Below are positions 44,079-52,478 of a DNA stretch of 53,183 bases, in pieces. Position numbers and translations under genes: made by a program. A model generated the notes under the pieces. That model ran no database searches, was not told the origin of the DNA, and saw only the letters and a list, made by a program, of their open reading frames with translations. Origin of the DNA: Solirubrobacterales bacterium. Lineage in GTDB: Bacteria; Actinomycetota; Thermoleophilia; Solirubrobacterales; 70-9. Position 1 is the first letter of the stretch. Every line of letters starts with the position of its first letter. Where the stretch lies: contig JAFKLL010000037.1 of assembly GCA_017304845.1 (NCBI GenBank), positions 1 through 53,183 on the forward strand, written 5' to 3'.

Positions 44079-45012
44079 AGGCGTGGAAGGCCTCGCGGGT
44101 CGTGTAGCGCGGGACGTAGCCGAACTCGGCCTTGAGGCGCCGGTTGTCGAGGACCGGGCGGTAGGCGAGGAAGTCCGTCTGGGCGGCGCCGTGCGGGGTC
44201 AGGTCGAGGAGGTGGCCCACGGCCAGTCCCGCCTTGAGCAGGCCGACCGGGATCGAGAGCGGCTTCTTGCCCAGCTCGGCGGCGATCTCGTCCACGGTCA
44301 TCGCTCCGTCCCCGGCCACGTTGTAGATGCCGGTCTTCTCGCCCAGCACCGCCTGCAGCATCACCTCGACCACGTCCTGGTCCCAGATGAAGACGAAGGG
44401 CGACTCCGAGCCGCGGATCTTGATCGGGCGCTTCGCCTTGAACAGGTCGGTGATCTGGTTGTCGACCGTCTCCCCCAGGATCGTGCCGATCCGGAGCACC
44501 ACCTGCTCCAGCTCCGGGTTCGACTCGCGCAGCCCGGCCAGCATCTCCTCGACCAGCCGCTTGTGAAGGCTGTACGGGAAGGTCTCCGTCCCCCGGACCG
44601 GGTCGTCCTCGGTCAGCCAGGCGGGATTGTCCGCGTGATAGCCGTAGGCGGCGCCGCTGGACGAGACCACGACCCGCTTGACCCCATGGGCCAGGCAGGC
44701 GTCGAAGACGTTCTTGGAGCCGGTCACGTCGACCGCGTACTCCTGCTCGGTCGTCGTGTCCTTGCCCGGGTTGACGATCGAGGCGAGGTGGACGACCGTG
44801 TCGATCCCATGCTCGCCGATCGGGCCGGAGACCGACGACGGATCGGTCACGTCGGCGATCACGTAATCGACCCCGTCGACCCGGCGCTCGTCGGCCGGAT
44901 GGCGGAGATCGCCGGAGACCACCAGCTCGACCTGGTCCTTGGCCTCGGCCAGGCCCCGCACCACCGAGTGGCCCAGGAAGCCGTTGCCGCCGGTCACGAA
45001 AACCCGTTTCAT
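44056..45012 (-). CDS. NAD-dependent epimerase/dehydratase (extended SDR)
   Basis: A 318-residue extended SDR: FVTGGNGFLGHSVV cofactor motif, DVTD acidic position, VVHLAS, catalytic Ser in VVVSSSGAAYG and the Y-S-L-H-K dyad. Typical substrates are nucleotide sugars or sterol/flavonoid-like alcohols, and none can be assigned here. It starts 3 bp after the SBF-family transporter stop, so it is the third gene of a leftward operon with the monooxygenase and transporter. Confidence 0.87.
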   Translation of the reverse strand: MKRVFVTGGNGFLGHSVVRGLAEAKDQVELVVSGDLRHPADERRVDGVDYVIADVTDPSSVSGPIGEHGIDTVVHLASIVNPGKDTTTEQEYAVDVTGSKNVFDACLAHGVKRVVVSSSGAAYGYHADNPAWLTEDDPVRGTETFPYSLHKRLVEEMLAGLRESNPELEQVVLRIGTILGETVDNQITDLFKAKRPIKIRGSESPFVFIWDQDVVEVMLQAVLGEKTGIYNVAGDGAMTVDEIAAELGKKPLSIPVGLLKAGLAVGHLLDLTPHGAAQTDFLAYRPVLDNRRLKAEFGYVPRYTTREAFHAWRESQGL

Positions 45013-45015
45013 CGG

Positions 45016-45981
45016 CTAGGCGCCTCCCGCCGCTTCCAAGGTGCTCTCCTCGACGTCGCCGGTCGGCTTCTTCGCCCACCAGCCGGAGAGGACCATCCCG
45101 GCGATCAGGTCCCAGACCCCCCACCACGCCGCGACGATCGCGACCCCGCCCAGGCCCTCGAACACGCTCAGGGCGATGCCGAGGCCTAGAGCCGCGTTCC
45201 GCACCCCCACCTCGAAGGTGATCGCCCGTCGGTTCGGTTCCGAGACCTTGAACCCGGCCGCGATCCCGTAGCCGAGCAGCAGGGCGAGCGTGTCGTGGAG
45301 GAACACCGCCAGGGCGACCAGCGCGATGTGATGGATGAAGACCCCGATGTTGCCGATCAACGCCCCGAGGATGAAGAGGACCAGGAAGATCATGCTGAAC
45401 TTCTTGACCAGCGGCTGGACCTTCTTGGCCAGCCCGGGACGGCGGCTGGAGATCAGCAGCCCGAGGGTCAGCGGCACCCCGATCAGGACCACGATGTCGA
45501 TCAGCAGCTCGATCGCGCTGACGTCGACGGACTTGAGGATCTGCGAGGCCTCCGGGTGGAGACCGCCCCAGAACGCGATGTTGATCGGCATCAGGAAGAT
45601 CGCCAGGAAGTTCGACAGCGCGGTCATCGACAACGAGAGCGCCACGTTGCCCCTGGCCCGGTAGACCAGGATGTTCGAGATGTTGCCCGGCGGGCAGCAG
45701 GCGACCAGGATCATGCCGAGAGCGATCGAGGGCCGGAAGCCGAGCGCGAGGGTGAGCAGGTAGGTGATCGCCGGCAGGCAGATGAACTGGGCCGCGACGC
45801 CGACCGCCATCGCCTTCGGCATCTTGGCGACCGCCCGGAAGTCGTCGACCTTCATCTCCAGGGCGATGCCGAACATGATCACCGCGATCACGGCGCTGAG
45901 CAGGAACAGCATGCCGTCGCTGGTGTTGAGGGTGACGCTGTCTATGTCCTCCGCCCCGATCGGCAGAAAGGGAAGGTTCAT
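45016..45981 (-). CDS. bile acid:sodium symporter (SBF) family transporter
   Basis: A 321-residue protein with eight to ten transmembrane segments. The SBF motifs are visible as MFGIALEMKVDDF, MILVACCPPGNISNILVYRARGNVALSLSMTALSNFLAI and FEVGVRNAALGL. It imports organic anions with sodium; family members carry bile acids, pantoate or sulfonated compounds. The ATG at 45979-45981 overlaps the monooxygenase stop (ATGA). Its pairing with a flavin monooxygenase and an epimerase suggests uptake and oxidation of a hydrophobic, perhaps steroid-like, acid. Confidence 0.87.
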   Translation of the reverse strand: MNLPFLPIGAEDIDSVTLNTSDGMLFLLSAVIAVIMFGIALEMKVDDFRAVAKMPKAMAVGVAAQFICLPAITYLLTLALGFRPSIALGMILVACCPPGNISNILVYRARGNVALSLSMTALSNFLAIFLMPINIAFWGGLHPEASQILKSVDVSAIELLIDIVVLIGVPLTLGLLISSRRPGLAKKVQPLVKKFSMIFLVLFILGALIGNIGVFIHHIALVALAVFLHDTLALLLGYGIAAGFKVSEPNRRAITFEVGVRNAALGLGIALSVFEGLGGVAIVAAWWGVWDLIAGMVLSGWWAKKPTGDVEESTLEAAGGA

Positions 45982-47306
45982 CCGAAGATCTTCAGGTGCT
46001 CGTGAATCTGAGCTCGGTAGGCGTCCTTGTTGACGTAGAACGGCAGCCGGTCGAGCTGGCGGTAGTTGTAGCCGGCGAAGAGGTCCGGCTTCGGCCCTCC
46101 GACCCGGCGCCACATCTCCTCGGCCCGGGCCGGGTCACGCTCGCCCGCCTCGATGAAGCCGGCGACCAGGTCGGCCTGGTTGTAGCGCCCCTGCCAGCCG
46201 AGCCCGGTCGCCTCGACCATCCCCAGCACGAACACGTTGCGATGCCGGGGAGTGAAGATGTTGAGGTACAGGTCCGGGCTGCCCGCCCGCCAGTTCAGGT
46301 GCTCCGGATCGATGAACGGGTAGTGGAGCTTGTACCCGGTGGCCAGCATCACCATGTCGTACTCGCCCGAGCTGCCGTCGACGAACTCGACCCCGGTCCG
46401 GGTGAATCGCCTGATGTTCTTGCGGATCTTGATGTCGCCGTGACCGGCGTAGTAGAGCACCTGGGTGTTCATCACCGGATGGGTCTCGTAGATCCGCCCC
46501 TCCGGCTCGGGGAAGCCCAGGCGGGCCGGGTTCCCGGTCAGGAACCGGATGAACTTCCCGTCGATCCGGGTCTTCAGGAAGGCCGGCAGCGCCTTGCCCT
46601 CGTTCAGGGTGTCGGAGGGCCGGCCGAAGATGTACTTGGGGAAGAACCAGTAGCCGGAGCGCATGCTCATCTCGATCGACTTCGCGTAGTGGACCGCGTC
46701 AACGGCGATGTCGCAGCCCGAGTTGCCGGCGCCGACGATCAGGATGCGCTTGTCGCGGAAGACGTCGGGCCGCTTGTACCCGGCCGTGTGGACGATCTCG
46801 CCCTCGAACTCGTCCTGCCCCTCGAACTCGGGGATGCTCGGCTCGGAGAGGATCCCGTTGGCGATGATCACCCCGGCGTACTCGCCGGTCTCCTCGCCCT
46901 CCGGCCCGCGCACCGTGACCTTCCAGGTCGAGTCGTCGCCCTCCCCGGTCGGCTCGGCCGCGATCACCTCGGTCTCGAAGCGGTAGTTCCGGCGCAGGTC
47001 GAAGGTGTCCGCGTAGTCCTGGAAGTAGGTGTTCATCTCCCAGTGGCTGGGGAAGTCGGCGACCTCGTCCCGCATCGGGAACTCGTCGAAGGCGGTGGTC
47101 GTCTTCGACGAGATCAGGTGGGCCGACTCGTACATGGTCGACTTCGGGCTCTCGATGTTCCAGAGCCCGCCCACGTCCGAGTGGACCTCGAAGCCGACGA
47201 AGGGGATGCCGCGCCGGGAAAGGTTGCGGGCAGCGGAAAGCCCGGTCGGTCCGGCGCCGATCAGTGCCCAAGGCAGTTCGTGGTCAGGTCCCCCCTCAGG
47301 TGCCAT
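45978..47306 (-). CDS. flavin-containing monooxygenase (class B)
   Basis: A 442-residue FMO: FAD motif IGAGPTGLSAARNL at about 14, the FMO fingerprint F-x-G-x3-H-x3-Y-K seen as FEGEIVHTAGYK, the NADPH motif ILIVGAGNSGCDIAVDA, and a late VMLATGY. It inserts one oxygen atom into a nucleophilic N or S centre, or acts as a Baeyer-Villiger-like enzyme on a ketone; the substrate is unknown. The ATG at 47304-47306 is preferred over a TTG three codons upstream. First gene of the three-gene leftward operon. Confidence 0.9.
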   Translation of the reverse strand: MAPEGGPDHELPWALIGAGPTGLSAARNLSRRGIPFVGFEVHSDVGGLWNIESPKSTMYESAHLISSKTTTAFDEFPMRDEVADFPSHWEMNTYFQDYADTFDLRRNYRFETEVIAAEPTGEGDDSTWKVTVRGPEGEETGEYAGVIIANGILSEPSIPEFEGQDEFEGEIVHTAGYKRPDVFRDKRILIVGAGNSGCDIAVDAVHYAKSIEMSMRSGYWFFPKYIFGRPSDTLNEGKALPAFLKTRIDGKFIRFLTGNPARLGFPEPEGRIYETHPVMNTQVLYYAGHGDIKIRKNIRRFTRTGVEFVDGSSGEYDMVMLATGYKLHYPFIDPEHLNWRAGSPDLYLNIFTPRHRNVFVLGMVEATGLGWQGRYNQADLVAGFIEAGERDPARAEEMWRRVGGPKPDLFAGYNYRQLDRLPFYVNKDAYRAQIHEHLKIFG

Positions 47307-47368
47307 GGCGGCCAATCCTAGGGCACCCGTCCACCGGCACCGCCGATTCGGGGCGTTACGGTTGAGCC

Positions 47369-48610
47369 ATGGCTGACGTGCGGCCGTTTCCGGCGCTTCA
47401 CTACGACCTGAACGCGGTCGGCTCGCTCGATGCGGTGGCCGCGCCGCCCTACGACGTGATCGACGCCGAGGCCCGGGCGGCCCTGCTCGGGCGCTCGCCC
47501 TTCAACGTGGTCGAGATCGACCTGCCGGAGTCGACCGGCGGCGACCCGTACGAGCACGCGGCCGGAACCCTGGAGGAATGGATCCTGAGCGGCATCCTGA
47601 AACAGGACCGCGAGCCCTCGATCTGGGCGCTCACCCAGCAGTACACGGGACCGGACGGCACCACCCGCATCCGCAACGCGATCCTCGCCCGGGTCCGGGT
47701 CGAGGACTACGGGCCGGGGCGGATCAGGCCCCACGAGAGAACCCAGCCCGGCCCCAAGCAGGACCGGCTCGACCTGACCCGGGCCACCCGCTACAACCTC
47801 TCGCCGATCTTCTCGCTCAGCACCCGCGACGCCTGGCCGCAGGTCGCCCCGGTCACCGAGGGCGAGCCCTGGGGCGACTTCCTCGACTCCGAGGGGACCC
47901 TGAACCGGATCTGGCGGATCACCGACCGAGAGATCCACCGTGCGGTCAGCGGCGAGCTCGACCAGGCGGAGCTGCTGATCGCCGACGGTCACCACCGTTA
48001 CGAGACGGCCCGCACCTACCGGGACGAGGTCGGCGGCGAGGGCGCCCACTGCTACACGCTGATGGCGCTGACCGCGCTGGGCGACCCGGGCATGACCGTC
48101 TTCCCCACCCACCGGCTGCTCTCCGGACTGAGCGAGCCGGACCTGGTCGACCGTTTCCACCGGGGGATCGAGGAGTCGTTCGAGACCGTCTCCGAGGGCC
48201 ACGACCCGGCGAGCCTGGACGGGCCCGGCTGCTTCGGGCTGATCGACTCCGACGGCTCGGCCCGGCTGCTCAGGCTGCGGGACCGGGAGGTGTTGGGTGA
48301 GTTGCTGGCGGGACGGTCGCGGGCCTACCGCGACCTCGATGCGGCGATCCTCGAGAAGGTCGTCTTCGACCGGATCCTCGGGATGACCGAGGCCGACGTC
48401 GAGGCGAAGCGCGGGCTGGCCTACGCGAAGTCGATCGAGGCGGCGAGGGAGGCCGTCTCGTCCGGCGAGGCCCAGGTCGCCTTCATCCTCAAGGCGACGC
48501 CGATCGAGCAGGTGCGGGCGGTTGCCGCGGCCGGTGAGACGATGCCGCCGAAGTCGACCTACTTCTTCCCCAAGCTGCCGACCGGGATCGCCTTCAACCC
48601 GCTCAGCTGA
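47369..48610 (+). CDS. DUF1015-family protein
   Basis: A 413-residue cytosolic protein of the DUF1015 type: the N-terminal VRPFPALHYD...VAAPPYDVI segment, SPFNVVEIDLPE, and the central I-A-D-G-H-H-R-Y-E-T-A-R motif are the family landmarks. Its biochemical role is not established; family members are often encoded beside serine-metabolism genes, which is not seen here. It starts a rightward group followed 16 bp later by the cobalamin adenosyltransferase and then an SDR. Confidence 0.85.
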   Translation: MADVRPFPALHYDLNAVGSLDAVAAPPYDVIDAEARAALLGRSPFNVVEIDLPESTGGDPYEHAAGTLEEWILSGILKQDREPSIWALTQQYTGPDGTTRIRNAILARVRVEDYGPGRIRPHERTQPGPKQDRLDLTRATRYNLSPIFSLSTRDAWPQVAPVTEGEPWGDFLDSEGTLNRIWRITDREIHRAVSGELDQAELLIADGHHRYETARTYRDEVGGEGAHCYTLMALTALGDPGMTVFPTHRLLSGLSEPDLVDRFHRGIEESFETVSEGHDPASLDGPGCFGLIDSDGSARLLRLRDREVLGELLAGRSRAYRDLDAAILEKVVFDRILGMTEADVEAKRGLAYAKSIEAAREAVSSGEAQVAFILKATPIEQVRAVAAAGETMPPKSTYFFPKLPTGIAFNPLS

Positions 48611-48626
48611 CAGCTAGGATCAGACC

Positions 48627-49199
48627 GTGGTCAAGATCTATACGAAGAAGGGCGACGACGGCACGACCGGACTCTGGTACGGCGGCCGCGTCGAGAAGTC
48701 CGGCCTGAGGACCGACGCCTACGGCACGCTCGACGAGGCCTGCTCCGCGCTCGGCGTGGCCCGCGCGCTCTGCGCCGCGGACGACGCGGAGCTGGCGGCG
48801 GACATCCTCGCCCTCCAGAACGAACTGTTCGTGGCCGGGGCCGAGCTGGCTACCGCCCCCGAGGCGGCCGAACGCCTCGAGGACGGGATCAGCCGGATCA
48901 CCGCCGAGATGGTCGACGCGCTCGACCCCGAGATCGACAAGTACATGTCGCGGGTCGACCTGCCTCCCAAGTTCGTGATCCCCGGTGGCAACCAGCTCTC
49001 CGCCCAGCTCGACGTGGCCCGCACCATCGTGCGTCGGGCCGAGCGGGCGACGGTGCGGATCCAGCTGGCCGGCGAGCTCGCCTCGACCGAGATCCTGAGG
49101 TTCCTCAACCGGGCCTCCGATCTCGTCTTCTCGATGGCCCGCTACGCGGACGTCGAGGATCCCGCCCTCTTCGAGGGCCGCCGCAAGTCAGGGGACTGA
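48627..49199 (+). CDS. PduO-type cob(I)alamin adenosyltransferase
   Basis: A 190-residue protein with the PduO N-terminal signature K-I-Y-T-K-K-G-D-D-G-T-T-G-L, then A-Y-G-T-L-D-E-A and the C-terminal VARTIVRRAERATVRI segment holding the conserved R-R-A-E-R. It transfers the adenosyl group of ATP to cob(I)alamin, making coenzyme B12, as a trimer. The start is GTG at 48627. No corrin-synthesis gene or cobalamin riboswitch is visible nearby, so it probably serves salvage. Confidence 0.93.
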   Translation: MVKIYTKKGDDGTTGLWYGGRVEKSGLRTDAYGTLDEACSALGVARALCAADDAELAADILALQNELFVAGAELATAPEAAERLEDGISRITAEMVDALDPEIDKYMSRVDLPPKFVIPGGNQLSAQLDVARTIVRRAERATVRIQLAGELASTEILRFLNRASDLVFSMARYADVEDPALFEGRRKSGD

Positions 49200-49203
49200 T
49201 GAC

Positions 49204-50004
49204 GTGGACCTCGGACTGAAAGGCCGCGTCTGCGTGGTCACCGGCGCCAGCGGCGGCATCGGTCTCGAGGTCACGCGCCAGCTCTGCGACGAGGGCGCCA
49301 AGGTCCTGATGGTCTCCCGCGACCTGGAGCAGCTCGCCGCCATGTCCGAGGTGGTCAGAGCCGAGGGCGGCGAGGTCGAGGTGGTGGTCAAGGACGTGAC
49401 GGCGGACTGCGCCGGACAGCACATCGTGGCCGCCGCGAAGCAGGCCTTCGGCAAGGTCGACGCCCTGGTCAACAACGCCGGCGCGGCCGAGTGGAAGCCA
49501 CTCGAGGAAGCCACCGAGGAGGACTTCAGGTTTCAGTTCGAGCTCAGCGTGATCGCCCCGCTAAACCTGATGCGGGCGATGATCCCCGAGATGGTCGATC
49601 GCGGCTGGGGTCGCGTCGTCAACGTCTCCTCAACCGCCGGCAAGCGACCGTCCTCGATGATGCCGGACTACTCGGTGGGCAAGGCGGCGATGCTCTCGCT
49701 CTCACGCCAGTTCGCCGAGCGCCACGCCGCCGAGGGCGTGATGGTCAACGCGGTCTGCCCCGGCCCGACCGCATCTGATCTCTGGATGGCGGAGGGCGGC
49801 CTGCTCGACCAGTCGAAGGAGGCTGCCGGTCACGAAAGCCGTGAGGAGGCGCTGAAGGCGGCCGGGTCGAAGCGGCCGATCGGCCGGCTGGCGACCCCGG
49901 AGGAGATCGCCTCCGCGATCGTCTTCCTCTGCTCGGAACGAGCCTCCTACGTCTCCGGCGCCGCCTGGGGCATAGACGGGGGCACCGTCCCCGTAATCAT
50001 CTGA
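49204..50004 (+). CDS. short-chain dehydrogenase/reductase (FabG-like)
   Basis: A 266-residue classical SDR: TGASGGIG, R-D acidic loop, LVNNAGAAEW, catalytic Ser in VVNVSSTAGKRP, Y-S-V-G-K dyad and the C-terminal WGIDGG. It resembles 3-oxoacyl-reductase-like SDRs. The start is GTG at 49204, 4 bp after the adenosyltransferase stop, so it is co-transcribed; no functional link to B12 is apparent. It converges on apt with a single base between. Confidence 0.86.
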   Translation: MDLGLKGRVCVVTGASGGIGLEVTRQLCDEGAKVLMVSRDLEQLAAMSEVVRAEGGEVEVVVKDVTADCAGQHIVAAAKQAFGKVDALVNNAGAAEWKPLEEATEEDFRFQFELSVIAPLNLMRAMIPEMVDRGWGRVVNVSSTAGKRPSSMMPDYSVGKAAMLSLSRQFAERHAAEGVMVNAVCPGPTASDLWMAEGGLLDQSKEAAGHESREEALKAAGSKRPIGRLATPEEIASAIVFLCSERASYVSGAAWGIDGGTVPVII

Positions 50005-50005
50005 C

Positions 50006-50533
50006 TTAGCCCTGCGCCGGCAGGTTCACCAGGGCGCGCATCTCGTGCGGTGCGATGTGCTCCCGCCCGCCCAGGCCTTCCAGCTCGATCAGGAAGGCGC
50101 AGCCGACCACCTCTCCCCCGAGGCGCTCGACCGCCTCGATCTTGGCCTGGGCGGTGCCGCCGGTCGCGATCAGGTCGTCGTGGACCAGGACCCGCGCCCC
50201 GTCGAAGATCGAGTCGGTGTGGACCTCGAGCGAGTCCGACCCGTACTCGAGCTGGTACTCGACCTCGAGCGTGTCGTGAGGCAGCCGGCCCGGCTTGCGA
50301 GCCGGGATGAAACCGATGTCGAGCGCCTGGGCGAGCGCGCCTCCGAGGATGAACCCTCGCGACTCGGCCGCCAGCAGCAGATCGGGCTTCAGCGGCGCGG
50401 CCCAGCTCGCCAGGTCGGCCACGGCGGACCGGCAGGCCCCGGCGTCCAAGAGCAGCGGCGTGATGTCACGGAAGAGGATCCCGGGCTCGGGGAAGTCGGG
50501 GACCGCGCGGATCAGCGGGGCGTAGTCGTTCAT
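50006..50533 (-). CDS. apt: adenine phosphoribosyltransferase
   Basis: A 175-residue type I phosphoribosyltransferase: V-P-D-F-P-E-P-G-I-L-F-R-D-I-T-P-L at the N-terminus, AAESRGFILGGALA, and the PRPP loop VLVHDDLIATGGTA. It converts adenine and PRPP to AMP in purine salvage. It is transcribed leftwards, three bases after a small secreted protein gene. Confidence 0.95.
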   Translation of the reverse strand: MNDYAPLIRAVPDFPEPGILFRDITPLLLDAGACRSAVADLASWAAPLKPDLLLAAESRGFILGGALAQALDIGFIPARKPGRLPHDTLEVEYQLEYGSDSLEVHTDSIFDGARVLVHDDLIATGGTAQAKIEAVERLGGEVVGCAFLIELEGLGGREHIAPHEMRALVNLPAQG

Positions 50534-50536
50534 GGT

Positions 50537-50959
50537 TCAGCGCCGGGCGGCCTTGAACTTCTGGTCGGCCTGGCAGAGCCCGCTGACGATCATCCGGCCG
50601 GTGACCCGGTTGCCCTTGATCCGCCCGGTGAGGGTCCGCTGGTCGTCCTTGAAGCTGACATCGGGCGAGCCCTTGAAGACCACGGTGAAGACCCCGTTCT
50701 TCTTGATCTTCAGGCTGGCGCTGGGCCGCTGCGCGGCCGACGGGTACTTGAACGCCACGAGGGTCGAGCCGATCCCGTAGCAGCTGCCGGCCGGGTTCCC
50801 CTGGAAGTAGGTGACGCGGCTGTTCTTGACCTTCATCACCACCTTGACCTTGCCTTCGTCCTTGCCGACGTAGGTGCCGTTCTTGGCCGCCCCGGCCGTG
50901 GCGGGGACGATCAGGGCGGCGAGGACCGTGAGCGCGGTGGCGGTGGCGAGCCTGGGCAT
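50537..50959 (-). CDS. small secreted basic protein of unknown function
   Basis: A 140-residue protein with a signal peptide (hydrophobic about 5-20, A-G-A-A end). The mature part is lysine/glycine-rich with beta-strand character (YVGKDEGKVKVVMKVKNSRVTYFQGN, VTGRMIVSGLCQADQKF). Two cysteines could form one disulfide. I do not recognise a family with known function. It shares a 48-bp divergent promoter region with the Nudix gene and precedes apt. Confidence 0.72.
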   Translation of the reverse strand: MPRLATATALTVLAALIVPATAGAAKNGTYVGKDEGKVKVVMKVKNSRVTYFQGNPAGSCYGIGSTLVAFKYPSAAQRPSASLKIKKNGVFTVVFKGSPDVSFKDDQRTLTGRIKGNRVTGRMIVSGLCQADQKFKAARR

Positions 50960-51007
50960 GGCGCGAGCTTACCGACGGCCACCGATGCCGTCAGGCATGA
51001 TCACTCG

Positions 51008-51577
51008 ATGGACTTCACCACCGTCGACCTGCCCGGGCTCCTGCTCGACAACGAGTCGGCCGGAGCGATGGAGGCCCACGGCAGCACCGACGCGGCGATC
51101 CTGATGCCGATCGCGAACTGGCCGGAGAGCCCGCGCCTCACCTTCACCGAGCGCCGGGCCGACCTGCGCAAGCACGCCGGCGAGATCTCCTTCCCCGGCG
51201 GCACCGCGGAACCCGAGGACGCCGATCTCGAGGCGACCGCGCTGCGGGAGTCCCATGAGGAGATCGCCCTGCACCCGGATCAGGTCGAGGTGGCCGGCGC
51301 CCTGCCCCCGGTCGGCACCTTCGCCACCTCGTTCCGGATCCAGCCGATCGTCGGCCTGATCGCCGAGGACGCCCGGCTGGTCGCCAATCCCGACGAGGTC
51401 GCGGCGATCCTCACCTTCAGCCTGGACGAGCTGATCGACTCCTACGCGATGCGCCGGCTGGTCCGGCGCGGGGTGCCGATCCGGACCCCCACCTTCGAGC
51501 TGGGGCGCCACCTGATCTGGGGAGCGACGGCCCGCATCCTCACCGACTTCTTCCACCGGATCGGCGCCTTCGAGTGA
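51008..51577 (+). CDS. Nudix-family CoA pyrophosphatase-like protein
   Basis: A 189-residue Nudix hydrolase. The CoA-specific segment before the box is seen as TERRADLRKHAGEISFPGG, and the Nudix box runs G-G-T-A-E-P-E ... L-R-E-S-H-E-E-I-A-L with the metal-binding R-E-x2-E-E. Relatives cleave CoA or acyl-CoA to phosphopantetheine and 3',5'-ADP. The ATG at 51008 is the first start consistent with the domain. A class IV aminotransferase gene follows 39 bp later. Confidence 0.88.
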   Translation: MDFTTVDLPGLLLDNESAGAMEAHGSTDAAILMPIANWPESPRLTFTERRADLRKHAGEISFPGGTAEPEDADLEATALRESHEEIALHPDQVEVAGALPPVGTFATSFRIQPIVGLIAEDARLVANPDEVAAILTFSLDELIDSYAMRRLVRRGVPIRTPTFELGRHLIWGATARILTDFFHRIGAFE

Positions 51578-51616
51578 TTCCGCGCGGCCGGCCGGGCCCG
51601 CGCCTATGCTGATGCC

Positions 51617-52408
51617 GTGGCCGACCCGCTGAAGTTCTCGATCGACGGTCTGGTCCTCGACCCCGGGGACGCCTCCCTGCCCCTGCCCGACGACGGGCTG
51701 CTGCGCGGGGACGGCGTGTTCGAGGTGATCAGGATCTACGCGGGGCGCCCTTTCGCGCTCGGACTTCACCTGGACCGCATGGAGCGTTCGGCGGCGGCGA
51801 TCGAGCTGCCGCTGGACCGGGCCGCGCTGACCACCGAGATCGAGGCGCTGCTCGATTCGCTGGACCATCCCGACTGCCTGCTCCGGGTCGTCCAGACTCG
51901 CGCTGGCCGTCGGATCGGATCGATCGAGCCGCTGCCGGTCCACACCGCGACCATCGCCCTGGCGACCGTCACCTACTCGCCGACCGTGATCCTGAACGGC
52001 GTGAAGTCGCTCTCCTACGCGGCGAACATGCAGGTGACCCGCCTGGCCAAGGCGGCGGGCGCGGCCGAGGCGCTCTTCATCCGCCCGGACCAGGTGGTGC
52101 TCGAAGCCCCGACCTCGTCGATCTTCTGGGCGACCGCGGACGGCCGTCTCCGCACCCCGGCGATTGAGGCGGGAGTCCTGGACTCGATCACCCGCCGCAA
52201 GGTGCTGGAGCGGATCGAGGTCGAGCAGGGCGAGTTCCCCCTGGACGACCTGCTGGCCGCCCCGGAGGCCTTCCTTGCCTCGACGACCAGGGAGGTCCAG
52301 CCGATCGAGAGGATCGACGACCGGACCTACCCGGAGAAGCCCGGACCCCTGACCAAGGCCGCCGCCGCGGCCTTCACCCAGGCGCTCGAGGAAGAGCTGG
52401 GCGCCTGA
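51617..52408 (+). CDS. class IV aminotransferase, possible aminodeoxychorismate lyase (PabC-like)
   Basis: A 263-residue fold-type-IV PLP protein: DDGLLRGDGVFEVIRIYAGRPFALGLHLDRM at the N-terminus, the PLP lysine expected in the GVKSLSYAANM segment, and E-A-P-T-S-S-I-F-W. The G-D-G-V-F-E-x-I-R and short length favour 4-amino-4-deoxychorismate lyase (folate synthesis), but D-amino-acid or branched-chain aminotransferase activity is possible. The start is GTG at 51617. It converges on trxB across a hairpin-bearing gap. Confidence 0.78.
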   Translation: MADPLKFSIDGLVLDPGDASLPLPDDGLLRGDGVFEVIRIYAGRPFALGLHLDRMERSAAAIELPLDRAALTTEIEALLDSLDHPDCLLRVVQTRAGRRIGSIEPLPVHTATIALATVTYSPTVILNGVKSLSYAANMQVTRLAKAAGAAEALFIRPDQVVLEAPTSSIFWATADGRLRTPAIEAGVLDSITRRKVLERIEVEQGEFPLDDLLAAPEAFLASTTREVQPIERIDDRTYPEKPGPLTKAAAAAFTQALEEELGA

Positions 52409-52419
52409 CGGCCAAAGCC

Positions 52420-52455
52420 CGCCAACTTTGCAGCCATAGCGACCACAAGTTGGCG
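52420..52455. terminator. hairpin between convergent genes with motif shared with the 12.2-kb element
   Basis: CGCCAACTT (52420-52428) and AAGTTGGCG (52447-52455) form a 9-bp stem with an 18-nt loop TGCAGCCATAGCGACCAC. The loop core GCAGCCA...GACC also occurs beside the inverted repeat at 12149-12164. It lies between stops at 52408 and 52479. Confidence 0.6.
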
Positions 52456-52478
52456 AGCGACGCGGTGCGCAGAGCCTC

